From the IMG/VR virus record IMGVR_UViG_3300021957_000081, positions 1 to 43,493 of that record: a DNA stretch of 43,493 nucleotides; one strand, 5' to 3'. Of the stretch, positions 23,202-30,084 are shown one piece after another. Numbering within the stretch: position 1 is the stretch's first letter; each line of letters opens with the position of its first letter. A program made the position numbers and the translations under genes. Below the pieces are notes generated by a model that was given only the letters and a program-made list of their open reading frames with translations, was not told the DNA's origin and ran no database searches. Origin of the DNA: a virus.

Positions 23202-23215
23202 ATTATTTCTTTAAT

Positions 23216-23350
23216 TCATAATCCTAGTATACCAAAGAGATTAAACCATCCCATTGATGTTCCTATTGCAACTGGCACACCAATCATCATTAGTGCAATA
23301 ATAATAAACGCCAGTCCAGCACCTTTGTTGTGATATGGTTCGTTACTCAT
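23216..23350 (-). CDS. Tiny membrane protein (44 aa)
   Basis: ATG 23350 lies in the last codons of the gene before it, and the frame ends with TGA at 23216. The product has a short polar start (MSNEPYHNKGAG) and then one long hydrophobic segment with LAFIIIALMMIGVPVAIG. Single-pass membrane protein of unknown function. Overlap with the upstream membrane-protein gene suggests that the two are made together. Confidence 0.6.
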   Translation of the reverse strand: MSNEPYHNKGAGLAFIIIALMMIGVPVAIGTSMGWFNLFGILGL

Positions 23351-23774
23351 GTTCACCACCTTTACCACGGCCATTGTAACCACTAAACACACTTGGTTTT
23401 CGTTTAGCTGTTTCGAATGTTGCTACTGTAACTGCAACTGCGGCAAGTAACAATGCATGTAATACCATACTAATTACTCCTGCCCACATACTACTTACTA
23501 TGATAGCAAATACAATACACCACATCCACGCAAGAACTTGCATAATCATATGTCGTGTACTGAAGTCTGGAATATTACTTAACGGATTCTTTTCGTGATC
23601 CATTACTACGTTCCAACAATTATATACCCATTCTCTCATACTTATCACCTTCCTAAAAGTTACCTTTAAAGGATAGTGTGCATCAACATCATCACGATAT
23701 TCGATTGCATCATTTACATTGTGAAACTCTTCAGAAACTTTACTATTTCTAAACCATGCTGTCACTTTATACAT
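23343..23774 (-). CDS. Membrane protein with two helices (143 aa)
   Basis: The first half is soluble (MYKVTAWFRNSKVSEEFHNV, a beta-alpha pattern seen in small phage proteins), followed by two adjacent membrane helices at about residues 78-125 (LAWMWCIVFAIIVSSMWAG, VLHALLLAAVAVTVATF) and a Gly-rich basic tail. No family recognised. It begins about 20 bases after the tmRNA, with GGAAGGATAG as ribosome site, so tmRNA and this gene may share a transcript. Confidence 0.65.
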   Translation of the reverse strand: MYKVTAWFRNSKVSEEFHNVNDAIEYRDDVDAHYPLKVTFRKVISMREWVYNCWNVVMDHEKNPLSNIPDFSTRHMIMQVLAWMWCIVFAIIVSSMWAGVISMVLHALLLAAVAVTVATFETAKRKPSVFSGYNGRGKGGEHE

Positions 23775-23843
23775 TGTCTATCCTTCCCATAATTAAGTAG
23801 TAGGTTATTCTGTTACTAGGAAACCTACCGAAACCCTATCCAA

Positions 23844-23888
23844 TCACGCTGCTAGAGCGAAACCTTGAGGTGCAAAATTATCGTTTGC
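23844..23888 (-). other. tmRNA tag reading frame
   Basis: Resume codon GCA at 23888-23886, then AAC GAT AAT TTT GCA CCT CAA GGT TTC GCT CTA GCA GCG TGA. The 14-residue tag ANDNFAPQGFALAA begins with the AND common to many tags and ends in ALAA, the ClpXP/ClpAP recognition end. It is longer than the 10-residue E. coli tag ANDENYALAA. Confidence 0.92.
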
Positions 23889-23970
23889 GTTTAGTTTTGT
23901 TAGACTATCAGGCGTCTATCCCACAGTTCTACTCTTTCCTATTCCTATCAGTCGATCCTAGTTCGCCCCC

Positions 23971-24055
23971 ATCAAAAATGCATTAACTTCGACATCCCCT
24001 TAGGGCCATCTATGTTCTGCAAAACTTCCTATTGCAGTAGGACGTAATGCACTTT
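23971..24055 (-). other. Intervening segment of the tmRNA precursor
   Basis: 85 bases between the CCA of the acceptor piece and the 5' end of the coding piece. It forms a closing stem (AAAAGTGCATTA/TAATGCATTTTT with one G-U) and inner hairpins CTGCAA/TTGCAG and CCCT/AGGGG. In two-piece tmRNAs this segment is cut out by host tRNA-processing enzymes. Confidence 0.8.
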
Positions 24056-24125
24056 TGGTGGAGGCGTTGGGTACTGCCCCCAAGTCCTGTCTAGTATTCA
24101 GATTGTATCAACAAACTGTATATTA

Positions 24126-24154
24126 TTTATACCATAGTAATGTTTGATTGTCAA
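24126..24154 (-). promoter_or_regulatory. sigma70-type promoter of the tmRNA
   Basis: TTGACA (24154-24149), 17-base spacer, TATAAA (24131-24126) on the minus strand. The predicted start (about 24119) falls exactly at the P2 strand of the acceptor piece. The -10 region also reads TATAAATA, so host and late polymerase forms could both use it. Confidence 0.82.
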
Positions 24155-24164
24155 TAACTTTTTA

Positions 24165-24497
24165 TTATAAATCAACTCCAAGTGTTCTAAGTTTGTCAAA
24201 ACCTCTACCTGTTGCAAGAATACAACCAAGTCCTTTATCTTTTGAAAACTCTAGTACACTCCATGACTTTGTTGATAACCCTACCGAAATAACTAATATA
24301 GTTTCGATATATGTGCCATCATTCTTTTGAGTTATCCCATTCATAGATAAGAATGGAACTTCTCCGAAATTTTTAGTAATCTCAACTAATTCTTGTGCAG
24401 GGCCACACTGGACAGGTTTTTGTGCCCAGAATGGTTCTGCTGAAACTGCACTACTAAGCAGTAACGCTGGTAGTATTGATAACATTACTTTCTTCAT
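24165..24497 (-). CDS. Small secreted protein with signal peptide (110 aa)
   Basis: Start chosen at ATG 24497, where a clear signal peptide begins (MKKVMLSILPALLLSSAVSA, cleavage before EPFW). Mature part is about 90 residues with two cysteines (VQCGPAQE and LGCILATG), possibly a disulphide. Proteins of this type (Q-C-G-P, a short beta region) are common but unannotated in marine phages. Overlaps the end of the nuclease gene by 44 bases. Periplasmic; function unknown. Confidence 0.7.
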   Translation of the reverse strand: MKKVMLSILPALLLSSAVSAEPFWAQKPVQCGPAQELVEITKNFGEVPFLSMNGITQKNDGTYIETILVISVGLSTKSWSVLEFSKDKGLGCILATGRGFDKLRTLGVDL

Positions 24498-25176
24498 TGT
24501 CTTTTTCCCATTGTTCTGTGAACATATCAATGGTTTCTACGAGATGAGGCAGATATTCATGCTTCTCTTTTACAAACTCTTGAACTAGTCCATCTTCTGT
24601 GACAACAAGAATAACAATCTGATTGATTTCAATTCCTGTTCTCTCTTCAAACATTTCTGCATATGCAGATGCTTGCATGTAGTACTCAAAATTATAATCA
24701 TCCTTTCGTTCAGAACGAGAGGTTTTGAAATCAATAATGGATGGTACACCATTCCACTCTGCGATACAGTCCACACGGCCTGCAACACGATACTTCTCAC
24801 TCCACAATCCACACTCTTGTGCGAATATATTATTTATGGACTTCTCCAAAGTTGGTTTTAGTTGTGAGAACAAACACCAAGGTAAGAATTTCTGTTCATC
24901 TTTGACAACCTCTTTATTATTTAAGAAGTCTTCACACATATGGTGAACAGCAGTTCCACGGCCTGCAGCACTACGCATGATATGATTTGCAACATCATTA
25001 CCAACACGTTCACGCCACTTTCGTAGTCCTTCTTTCTTTTCCTTACGAACACCTAACACTGTTGTGATAGATGGATAGAACCCTGTAGGCGTATCATAGA
25101 AACGCTTGCGGTCTATATTTTTAGTAGATACCTCTGGGATATCAATTGGATTATGTATAAACATATTCTTCCTCAT
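24454..25176 (-). CDS. PD-(D/E)XK exonuclease
   Basis: A 240-residue nuclease with RecB-like core: H-M-C-E-D (motif near residue 80), GRVDCIAEW near 133-141, IIDFKTS near 147-153 (the D and E/D-x-K positions) and YYMQASAYAEMFEE near 165-178, which is the QxxxY helix of RecB-family enzymes. Such exonucleases occur in most T4-like marine phages and may degrade host DNA or process recombination ends. ATG 25176 is nine bases after the predicted start site; ATG 25164 behind GAGGAAG is an alternative. Confidence 0.85.
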   Translation of the reverse strand: MRKNMFIHNPIDIPEVSTKNIDRKRFYDTPTGFYPSITTVLGVRKEKKEGLRKWRERVGNDVANHIMRSAAGRGTAVHHMCEDFLNNKEVVKDEQKFLPWCLFSQLKPTLEKSINNIFAQECGLWSEKYRVAGRVDCIAEWNGVPSIIDFKTSRSERKDDYNFEYYMQASAYAEMFEERTGIEINQIVILVVTEDGLVQEFVKEKHEYLPHLVETIDMFTEQWEKDNEESNVINTTSVTA

Positions 25177-25192
25177 TTTATATTGTTACTGT

Positions 25193-25221
25193 ATTATACA
25201 ACAACTTCACACGAAAGTCAA
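25193..25221 (-). promoter_or_regulatory. sigma70-type promoter of the exonuclease gene
   Basis: TTGACT (25221-25216), 17-base spacer, TATAAT (25198-25193) on the minus strand. The -10 is a perfect consensus; predicted start about ten bases before ATG 25176, so the leader is very short. Confidence 0.85.
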
Positions 25222-25224
25222 TAC

Positions 25225-25929
25225 TTATTCAGTATTAGTTTCTTTTTTAATTTTACTAATTAGATATTCTTTTACCATACCAGAACGTACAATGTCACCC
25301 AATGTAAATTCAATATTCGAGAAAGATGGCATATTCTTCAAGATAGACATGAAGTGTTTGATACCTTCTTTTTCTGAATGTTTTTGTAAGTCTGATTGAA
25401 AGAAATCACCACAGAACATAATCTTTGAATCCATACCAACCCTAGTAATGATTGTATCCAATTCATGGAAATTTAAGTTCTGAGCCTCATCAACAATAAT
25501 GATTGCATTGTCCAGAGTGATACCTCTAAGGAATGAAGTAGTAAGGAACATCATTGAACCTTGTGCCTTCAACCTATCGTACAACAAACTGAATGCCTGT
25601 TCGTTTGGTTGTTCAAACATAAACTTAACCATATTTGCATAAGGTACTTGGAATAGTGCTGTCTTGTCTTCTTCATCGCCAGGCAAGAAACCAATCTCAC
25701 GAGTCGGAACTGCACTACGAACAATGTACACTGTATCATATTTTGTTTCGTTTCTCAACACTTCCTGTAGTGCAAGATATAGAGTAACAAATGTTTTACC
25801 TGTACCAGCTGCACCATAAAGAAACAAATTTTTACCACTTGCATAGTCTTGAAATGCCTTTTGTTGATTGTCAGTGGCTGGTGTAACCTTCACCATATCT
25901 TCAAGTCTAATATCTTTTGCTTTTGCCAT
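25225..25929 (-). CDS. phoH: PhoH-like ATPase
   Basis: A 234-residue P-loop protein: Walker A GAAGTGKT at residues 39-46, Walker B IIVDEAQN at 144-151, and the PhoH pattern NQQKAFQDYASGKNLFLYG, RSAVPTREIGFLPG, MFCGDFFQSDL. PhoH is one of the most frequent marine phage genes; it is an ATPase with RNA-related helicase activity proposed, not firmly known. Contiguous with the next small genes in an operon whose promoter lies further upstream. Confidence 0.95.
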   Translation of the reverse strand: MAKAKDIRLEDMVKVTPATDNQQKAFQDYASGKNLFLYGAAGTGKTFVTLYLALQEVLRNETKYDTVYIVRSAVPTREIGFLPGDEEDKTALFQVPYANMVKFMFEQPNEQAFSLLYDRLKAQGSMMFLTTSFLRGITLDNAIIIVDEAQNLNFHELDTIITRVGMDSKIMFCGDFFQSDLQKHSEKEGIKHFMSILKNMPSFSNIEFTLGDIVRSGMVKEYLISKIKKETNTE

Positions 25930-25932
25930 TAA

Positions 25933-26241
25933 TTATTTCCCCTGTCGTTTACGGTGTTTATCCACAACCGCTTGCGTCTTAATATCTTTTGCCGATTTCT
26001 TTACATATCTATCTGCAAGTGAACTGCCTGGATGTGCCTCACCAACCTTCTGCAATACTTCTTGGAAACCGTTATCTGTTTTAAATCCACTAAATCCTGT
26101 ACCACCAATAATCATTGGGGCAGAAGTGATAACATTCTCTTTATTAGGATTTTCTTTTAGATACTCTTGGAGTGAAGAGTAAGACATAAACAACTCTTCC
26201 CATTCTCCAGTATCATTGTCTCTCACGCTATATGTTGGCAT
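25933..26241 (-). CDS. Conserved phage protein, FmdB-like N-terminus without cysteines
   Basis: A 102-residue protein starting MPTYSVRDNDTGEWEELFM. The start resembles FmdB-type zinc ribbons (MPTYEYRC), but the cysteines are missing here. The middle (SAPMIIGGTGFSGFKTDNGF) and the end (DRYVKKSAKDIKTQ, basic) recur in T4-like marine phage proteins next to phoH. No function is known. It overlaps the coiled-coil gene by 14 bases. Confidence 0.7.
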   Translation of the reverse strand: MPTYSVRDNDTGEWEELFMSYSSLQEYLKENPNKENVITSAPMIIGGTGFSGFKTDNGFQEVLQKVGEAHPGSSLADRYVKKSAKDIKTQAVVDKHRKRQGK

Positions 26242-26452
26242 TATTTTTCAATTCTTCAATTTGTAATTTTAGTTCTTGGTTTTCTTCAACCAATTCCTTT
26301 ATCCTATTTATACAAGAATAATAACTAGCATTTAATTCTTTCATTTGATGTTCAAACATTTGAGTTGTACTTATGGTTTGTGGTTTCATATTCTTTATAT
26401 CTTCCTCACGCATTCTTCGCCCCATATAATCATAATACGATTCTCTAGTCAT
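26228..26452 (-). CDS. Small coiled-coil protein (74 aa)
   Basis: A charged 74-residue protein with a Tyr-rich start (MTRESYYDYMGRRMREED) and a long coiled coil at the C-terminal half (RIKELVEENQELKLQIEEL). Overlaps neighbours on both sides by a few bases. Function unknown. A TATAAATA box (26312-26305) lies within it in the minus direction. Confidence 0.65.
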   Translation of the reverse strand: MTRESYYDYMGRRMREEDIKNMKPQTISTTQMFEHQMKELNASYYSCINRIKELVEENQELKLQIEELKNNANI

Positions 26453-27000
26453 GCAGCCACCTCATACCAATCTGGAGCGCCTCTGCGTTTCCATGAAGCC
26501 AAGTGTTGTTTGTATTTGACATAGTAATCACGATATGCAACTAATGAATCATTGTTCTTTACATCATCAGGCATCGCTGGTGTTGGTTCTGTCCATACAC
26601 CTTCCTTCATATTCTTTGGAGTGTTGAACAAGATATCATTTAGTTTACGATAACTCTCATGTGGTGCATCTTTACCATAACGCCACATGAACTCTGTATT
26701 GAGTTCTGTCCACATACGATACAACCATCTATAGTTCTTTGCAGACTGTCGTACCCAAATACCACTAGGATGATTTACATGTGATGCTTTGTATAGAGTT
26801 GTTTCCATAACATCATCGTCCATCTTCCAACGCTTGATTTTTGCACCACTCTTAGTACGTCCATAATACAATTCACCATCCATAGTACGATGTGCAGTAG
26901 ACATTAGTTGAGCGTACTCAATAATCATTTTACTACAATGCGAATCACAATGCATTTGGGCACACATGTCCTCATAAGCACTTAGGTAAAATACGTTCAT
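26449..27000 (-). CDS. Conserved phage protein with H/C-rich N-terminus (183 aa)
   Basis: Start ATG 27000 behind GGGAGAAG. The protein begins MNVFYLSAYEDMCAQMHCDS, with HCSKMIIEYAQLMSTAHR, then ATLYKASHVNHPSGIWVRQS and NYRWLYRMWTELN, and later AMPDDVK and a Tyr-rich C-terminus. This pattern recurs in many phage and bacterial proteins that I remember but cannot name securely. Conserved His and Cys in the N-terminal helix could bind metal or act in catalysis. Overlaps the SleB gene end by four bases. Confidence 0.75.
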   Translation of the reverse strand: MNVFYLSAYEDMCAQMHCDSHCSKMIIEYAQLMSTAHRTMDGELYYGRTKSGAKIKRWKMDDDVMETTLYKASHVNHPSGIWVRQSAKNYRWLYRMWTELNTEFMWRYGKDAPHESYRKLNDILFNTPKNMKEGVWTEPTPAMPDDVKNNDSLVAYRDYYVKYKQHLASWKRRGAPDWYEVAA

Positions 27001-27533
27001 TTCTTCTCCCATCTGTAGAAGATGTGATCTTCTATCTCAATCGTTTTTGTTTTAGTCTTGGCCCAAGAAGGCATTACATAGTCAGCATGATAGTGCGTTG
27101 CACCTTCTGTGATATCAATTACTGTCATTGTACCATCAATAATATCATTTGTCAATAGAAGTAATTCACCAAAGTAATCTTTATTAGCATCATGTATAAC
27201 ATCTGACTTACCATCACAATACCAACTAAACTGACACTTGTTTCTCACTGGTATCATCTCACCAGTACCCTTCCAACTTGGTCGAGATGGGCCTTGTTTC
27301 ACTACACCACAAACTGTATTAGGATATCTAGAATCTACAACTCGATTCATTGTCACAGCAATCACAGCTAATTGTCCAGCGAGTGGTTGATTTCGTGCTT
27401 CGTGATATACATTCTCTGCAAGACACATAGACTCAACTTGATAAAATGTATCAGTCTGTCCTTGCGTCAAAGATGCATCGGCAGATACATTAGGTATTGT
27501 CAATGAAAGTGCAAGGATTAGGTTCTGTATCAT
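26997..27533 (-). CDS. SleB-type cell wall hydrolase with signal peptide
   Basis: A 178-residue protein: signal peptide-like start (MIQNLILALSLTIPNVSADA), then the Hydrolase_2/SleB core CLAENVYHEARNQPLAGQ (catalytic Glu in AENVYHEAR), LAVIAVTMNRVVDSRYP, a CQFSWYCDG motif and the terminal THYHAD segment. SleB enzymes cleave peptidoglycan. Exported, it would act in the periplasm as a second lysin beside the GH19 enzyme, or it may be a virion or tail cell-wall enzyme. Part of the minus-strand operon behind the promoter at 28105. Confidence 0.85.
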   Translation of the reverse strand: MIQNLILALSLTIPNVSADASLTQGQTDTFYQVESMCLAENVYHEARNQPLAGQLAVIAVTMNRVVDSRYPNTVCGVVKQGPSRPSWKGTGEMIPVRNKCQFSWYCDGKSDVIHDANKDYFGELLLLTNDIIDGTMTVIDITEGATHYHADYVMPSWAKTKTKTIEIEDHIFYRWEKK

Positions 27534-27763
27534 ACTTCTACTCCAACAGAGTTATCAGGAACATTACTATTCCAATCCCAATGTGGCTCCATATCATGGT
27601 TATTATTGATTACATCTTCGGCATAGTTACCAAAACTAGGCCCAAATTTATTTATTGCTTTCTTAACAATAGTCTCAGGTGAAGCAGTTAGTTCACCATC
27701 CTCAGTATAGAAGTCATAAACAAAGTCTTCTACATCCATTAACATATCTTTTACTGCACCCAT
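27530..27763 (-). CDS. Hypothetical acidic protein (77 aa)
   Basis: A 77-residue acidic protein beginning MGAVKDMLMDVEDFVYDFYT, with KAINKFGPSFGNYAEDVINN in the middle and a Trp/Asn-rich end. No family recognised. Four-base overlap with the SleB gene and a stop-start overlap with the upstream gene suggest one operon. Confidence 0.65.
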   Translation of the reverse strand: MGAVKDMLMDVEDFVYDFYTEDGELTASPETIVKKAINKFGPSFGNYAEDVINNNHDMEPHWDWNSNVPDNSVGVEV

Positions 27764-28068
27764 TATACAATCTCCTCAAAACCCATTGCGGCAACTTTAT
27801 ACTTTTTATTACCTACTAACATTTGGTCATTCATACTAGTGGAACGTAGTCCGTATGTCTGTCCATCATAAACTGGAAGTTCTGCCATGACAGTTACATC
27901 GTCATTAGCATCCTCTCCAAGTTTCATACTCCAAGAACCCATAATGTTGTTTGTCCAACGATATGCGTACTCAAGAGCTTCATTACCAATACGTTCACCA
28001 ACTTCTACGAAAGCAACTGTTCTTGGCGAATCTTCAAACGCTGTGTGTATTACTGCAACTTGTGTCAT
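27763..28068 (-). CDS. Hypothetical protein (101 aa)
   Basis: A 101-residue protein starting MTQVAVIHTAFEDSPRTVAF, with EALEYAYRWTNNIMGSWSM and LPVYDGQTYGLRSTS segments; it resembles small phage proteins that share the LEYAYRWTQNI pattern, whose function is unknown. First gene after the promoter at 28105-28133, 5' of SleB. Confidence 0.7.
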   Translation of the reverse strand: MTQVAVIHTAFEDSPRTVAFVEVGERIGNEALEYAYRWTNNIMGSWSMKLGEDANDDVTVMAELPVYDGQTYGLRSTSMNDQMLVGNKKYKVAAMGFEEIV

Positions 28069-28104
28069 AATTTAAAATCCTTCATTATCATTCTCTACAT
28101 AGCT

Positions 28105-28133
28105 AATATACTAGCTTGTCAATACATTGTCAA
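28105..28133 (-). promoter_or_regulatory. sigma70-type promoter
   Basis: TTGACA (28133-28128), 17-base spacer, TATATT (28110-28105) on the minus strand, 37 bases before ATG 28068. The spacer contains a second TTGACA and a CTAG element but not the palindrome of the repeated cassette. The upstream context AAAGTGCTTGACA is the same as in that cassette. Confidence 0.75.
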
Positions 28134-28141
28134 GCACTTTT

Positions 28142-28555
28142 TTAAAGAATATTAGCATCCCATACTTCTTGTGTCAGTTTGTCTTCTAGACGGTATGCCT
28201 CTTTCTCCCAAGGCAAGTCCATATAAAGAGTTCCTTCTGCAACTTTAGTCTTTTTCCAACGGCCACCATAACCATCCATCTCATTACGAGCATACTGTTT
28301 AGCATGTACCATTTCGTGACATAGTGCGTTCACATAGTCCTTGAGGGACAGGTCACGACTGACCTCAATGTCAAACTGGCGATTGGTGTCTTCCATCATA
28401 CAATACCCAATGGCATCACCATGCATCTTTTTGATACGAACAGTGATTTCTAGGGTACGCATACGAGGCATTAAAGATGTAATCATCTGAGAGACTACTT
28501 TAAAAGCAACCTCTTTTTGGAATTTGTTTCCACCTTGTACTTCAATCAAATTCAT
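28142..28555 (-). CDS. SprT-like zinc metallopeptidase
   Basis: A 137-residue protein with HEMVHAKQYARNE near residues 81-93 (HExxH plus a downstream acidic residue) and the SprT-type context YVNALCHEMVHA preceded by a beta strand (QFDIEVSRDLSLKDY). SprT-like enzymes are small zincins; DNA-protein crosslink proteases belong to the family. Role in the phage is unknown. Driven by its own palindromic-spacer promoter (28585-28613). Confidence 0.85.
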   Translation of the reverse strand: MNLIEVQGGNKFQKEVAFKVVSQMITSLMPRMRTLEITVRIKKMHGDAIGYCMMEDTNRQFDIEVSRDLSLKDYVNALCHEMVHAKQYARNEMDGYGGRWKKTKVAEGTLYMDLPWEKEAYRLEDKLTQEVWDANIL

Positions 28556-28584
28556 AATTCACCTTTCTCATTAACTATACCTAT

Positions 28585-28613
28585 ATTATACTTGTTATAA
28601 TAACAAATGTCAA
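28585..28613 (-). promoter_or_regulatory. sigma70-type promoter with palindromic spacer (copy 3)
   Basis: TTGACA (28613-28608), spacer of 17 with TTGTTAT-T-ATAACAA, TATAAT (28590-28585) on the minus strand; the best -10 of the six copies. Drives the SprT-like gene at 28555. Confidence 0.92.
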
Positions 28614-28636
28614 GCATTATTTTGAATAAAAGGCAT

Positions 28637-28665
28637 AAAAAAACCCCCTGTAAAAACAGGGGGTT
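28637..28665 (-). terminator. Rho-independent terminator of the small RNA
   Basis: AACCCCCTG / CAGGGGGTT, a 9-bp GC-rich stem with a six-base loop, followed by seven U on the minus strand. The core AACCCCCTGTTTTTACAGG is built like the terminators at 3546 and 35788 (loop of five T). Confidence 0.92.
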
Positions 28666-28726
28666 AGAGGGTAGACACGGACTTTTGTAAGAGAGTCAAT
28701 AAGAAGAGAGAGTTGTGTCTACCCTA
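28637..28726 (-). ncRNA. Candidate phage small RNA with CU-rich loop
   Basis: About 89 bases between a promoter and a terminator. From the predicted start the RNA opens with AGGGTAGACAC, which pairs over 11 bp with GTGTCTACCCT (28678-28668). The 36-base loop has ACTCTCTCTTCTT and GACTCTCTTAC, i.e. two copies of CUCUCUU. This is complementary to AAGAGAG in the leaders of genes starting at 3473 and 35714. The terminator hairpin follows directly. No coding capacity is evident. Function is inference. Confidence 0.7.
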
Positions 28727-28732
28727 TAAACT

Positions 28733-28761
28733 ACAATAACTCATATTGATTCGTTTGTCAA
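28733..28761 (-). promoter_or_regulatory. Promoter of the candidate small RNA
   Basis: TTGACA (28761-28756), 17-base spacer, TATTGT (28738-28733) on the minus strand. The expected start, seven bases further, coincides with the first base of the 11-bp stem at 28725. It lies between the endolysin stop and the hairpin, so it has no protein gene to serve before the terminator. Confidence 0.75.
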
Positions 28762-28767
28762 TATATT

Positions 28768-29625
28768 TTAGTTAAGTAATTCACCTAATGTAGCAGGCCC
28801 AGCGATACCATCTGCGACTAGTCCATTAGCAGACTGCCATTCTTTTAACGCACGTTCAGTGCCTGGGCCGAAGTCACCGTCTGCTGTGATACCTAATGCT
28901 TCTTGCATCATCACAACACCAACTGACTTCATACCTTTTCGCAATACTCCAATATCTTCTGGTGAAGGTTCTTCCACAAACTCATCTTCTGATTCGTGTT
29001 CTGATGCATCACTACCCAACATGTGTAGTGCTTCCTTCCAGTGATGGATACGGTCTTCAAGGCCAATATAACCACCATTGATACGTTTAGTCATTGTTTT
29101 GATATCACCACTATCTGCATAACGGTTCAATTTGTTTTTGTTCCAGTACCAGATTGCAGACATAAGTGCAATCTCTTTGTCTTCTGAAACACTATCTGGA
29201 TTATCAACAACGTCAACATCCATATCAGAGGCAAATGAACTATAGTTTGCTTTACCTGTCAACTGGATTGGGCCTCTGCCACGATACTTCCATCCATCAC
29301 CAGATTCAGTATCACCATTATCCATACGATTTGCATAGACTACGTTAGCAATCTTTTCTGGTTGTCTGTGATATGGTTCTGAATCTCTTGCGGCACGTTT
29401 GAAGTATTTGCCAAAGATTGCATCCAATGCTTTTGCACTGTAGTTTAGGTTTTCAGAGAATACTCTCCAACCACCACTTTCATGTCCACACTGAGCAATG
29501 AAAGATGCAATACGTTCTGGTGTATTGATTTCATACTTAGGGAACACTTCGTTCATTGCATCCACCCATCCATCAGGGTCTTTGCAGTTAGGAAAAAGTT
29601 CTTTGAACTGACTTGCTGTCAACAT
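28768..29625 (-). CDS. GH19 endolysin with C-terminal peptidoglycan-binding domain
   Basis: A 285-residue lysin. Residues about 1-205 are a glycoside hydrolase family 19 domain: IASFIAQCGHESGGWRVF with catalytic Glu49, SENLNYSAKALDAIFGKYF, then GDGWKYRGRGPIQLTGKANY. Residues about 225-285 are a PGB_1 domain with DGDFGPGTERALKEW and ADGIAGPATLG. An acidic linker joins them. No signal peptide, so release needs a holin; spanins are encoded at 42502-43234. It cleaves the glycan chain of the host wall. Confidence 0.92.
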   Translation of the reverse strand: MLTASQFKELFPNCKDPDGWVDAMNEVFPKYEINTPERIASFIAQCGHESGGWRVFSENLNYSAKALDAIFGKYFKRAARDSEPYHRQPEKIANVVYANRMDNGDTESGDGWKYRGRGPIQLTGKANYSSFASDMDVDVVDNPDSVSEDKEIALMSAIWYWNKNKLNRYADSGDIKTMTKRINGGYIGLEDRIHHWKEALHMLGSDASEHESEDEFVEEPSPEDIGVLRKGMKSVGVVMMQEALGITADGDFGPGTERALKEWQSANGLVADGIAGPATLGELLN

Positions 29626-29627
29626 GA

Positions 29628-30083
29628 TTATTGACTCCTTTGATATTTGTCATTCCATCCAAAAGCTTCTTTTACTACATTATCAGAAAGTCCTTTGAAT
29701 ACCTTATGTAAGGATTTGTCTTTTGCGGCTATAATTAGTTCAGCCTCTGAGATATGCAAACCTTCAAGCATTTGAATGAACATATTTTCTTTCTTAAACG
29801 TAGGAAGAGCATTGTTACCACCTTTGATAAAATGATATAGTTTCCTTGATTCTCTACGCAAGACAGTATGTTCAGTACCTTCTTCTGCTTCGTTTGCTTT
29901 GTATGGCACTTCCCCAGCTGGGATTGCCCATTCGATTTCTGGATCAAAAGAAGATTTAATAATCATCCTCAAAGAATCACAATCGTGTTCCTTTAGAATT
30001 TCTATCTTCTTGCCCTTTGTTTTTGCATTATGTACCCGCTTCAATATATCAGAAAGAAGTGGTGTAAAATTGTCTTTTGCCAT
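29628..30083 (-). CDS. Conserved T4-like protein of the DUF6433 type
   Basis: A 151-residue protein with a pattern I associate with DUF6433 of T4-like phages: FTPLLSDILKRVHNAKTKGK, EIEWAIPAGEVPYKANEAEE, then KLYHFIKGGNNALP and LEGLHISEAELIIAAKDKSL, ending EAFGWNDKY. Function unknown. I start at ATG 30083 behind TTGGAG; its ATG lies one base after the RNase H stop, so the two are coupled. Confidence 0.75.
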   Translation of the reverse strand: MAKDNFTPLLSDILKRVHNAKTKGKKIEILKEHDCDSLRMIIKSSFDPEIEWAIPAGEVPYKANEAEEGTEHTVLRRESRKLYHFIKGGNNALPTFKKENMFIQMLEGLHISEAELIIAAKDKSLHKVFKGLSDNVVKEAFGWNDKYQRSQ

Positions 30084-30084
30084 T

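Larger units (their letters stand above)
23795..24120 (-). ncRNA. ssrA: Circularly permuted two-piece tmRNA
   Basis: Acceptor piece first (about 24120-24056): T-arm TTGGG-GGCAGTA-CCCAA, CGCCTCC, A73 and CCA. Then an intervening loop closed by AAAAGTGCATTA / TAATGCATTTTT, and the coding piece from 23970: GGGGGCGAACTAGGATCGAC. The joined acceptor stem GGGGGCG/CGCCTCC pairs over seven positions with the G3-U70 alanine signal. TACAGTTT (24120-24113) pairs with GAACTGTG (23929-23922) as helix P2. A tag ANDNFAPQGFALAA with stop follows AAAC before resume codon GCA. All are diagnostic of alphaproteobacterial tmRNA, which tags stalled peptides for proteolysis. The exact 3' end is uncertain. Confidence 0.93.

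Noticed and set aside
23003-23333. Two plus-strand frames over the tRNA-Gly genes
   Set aside because: Both overlap tRNA genes and have the typical antisense-tRNA peptide; the minus strand carries the tRNAs and a real small gene.
24585-24946. Several open frames overlapping the exonuclease gene
   Set aside because: They are in other frames of a gene with clear RecB-type nuclease motifs and lack start signals.
26305-26312. TATAAATA box inside the coiled-coil gene
   Set aside because: It lies in coding sequence and the next gene is already in an operon; possibly chance in AT-rich DNA, so not listed as a promoter.
28117-28122. Second TTGACA inside the spacer of the promoter at 28105
   Set aside because: Its distance to the -10 is only six bases, so it cannot be a -35 for that start.
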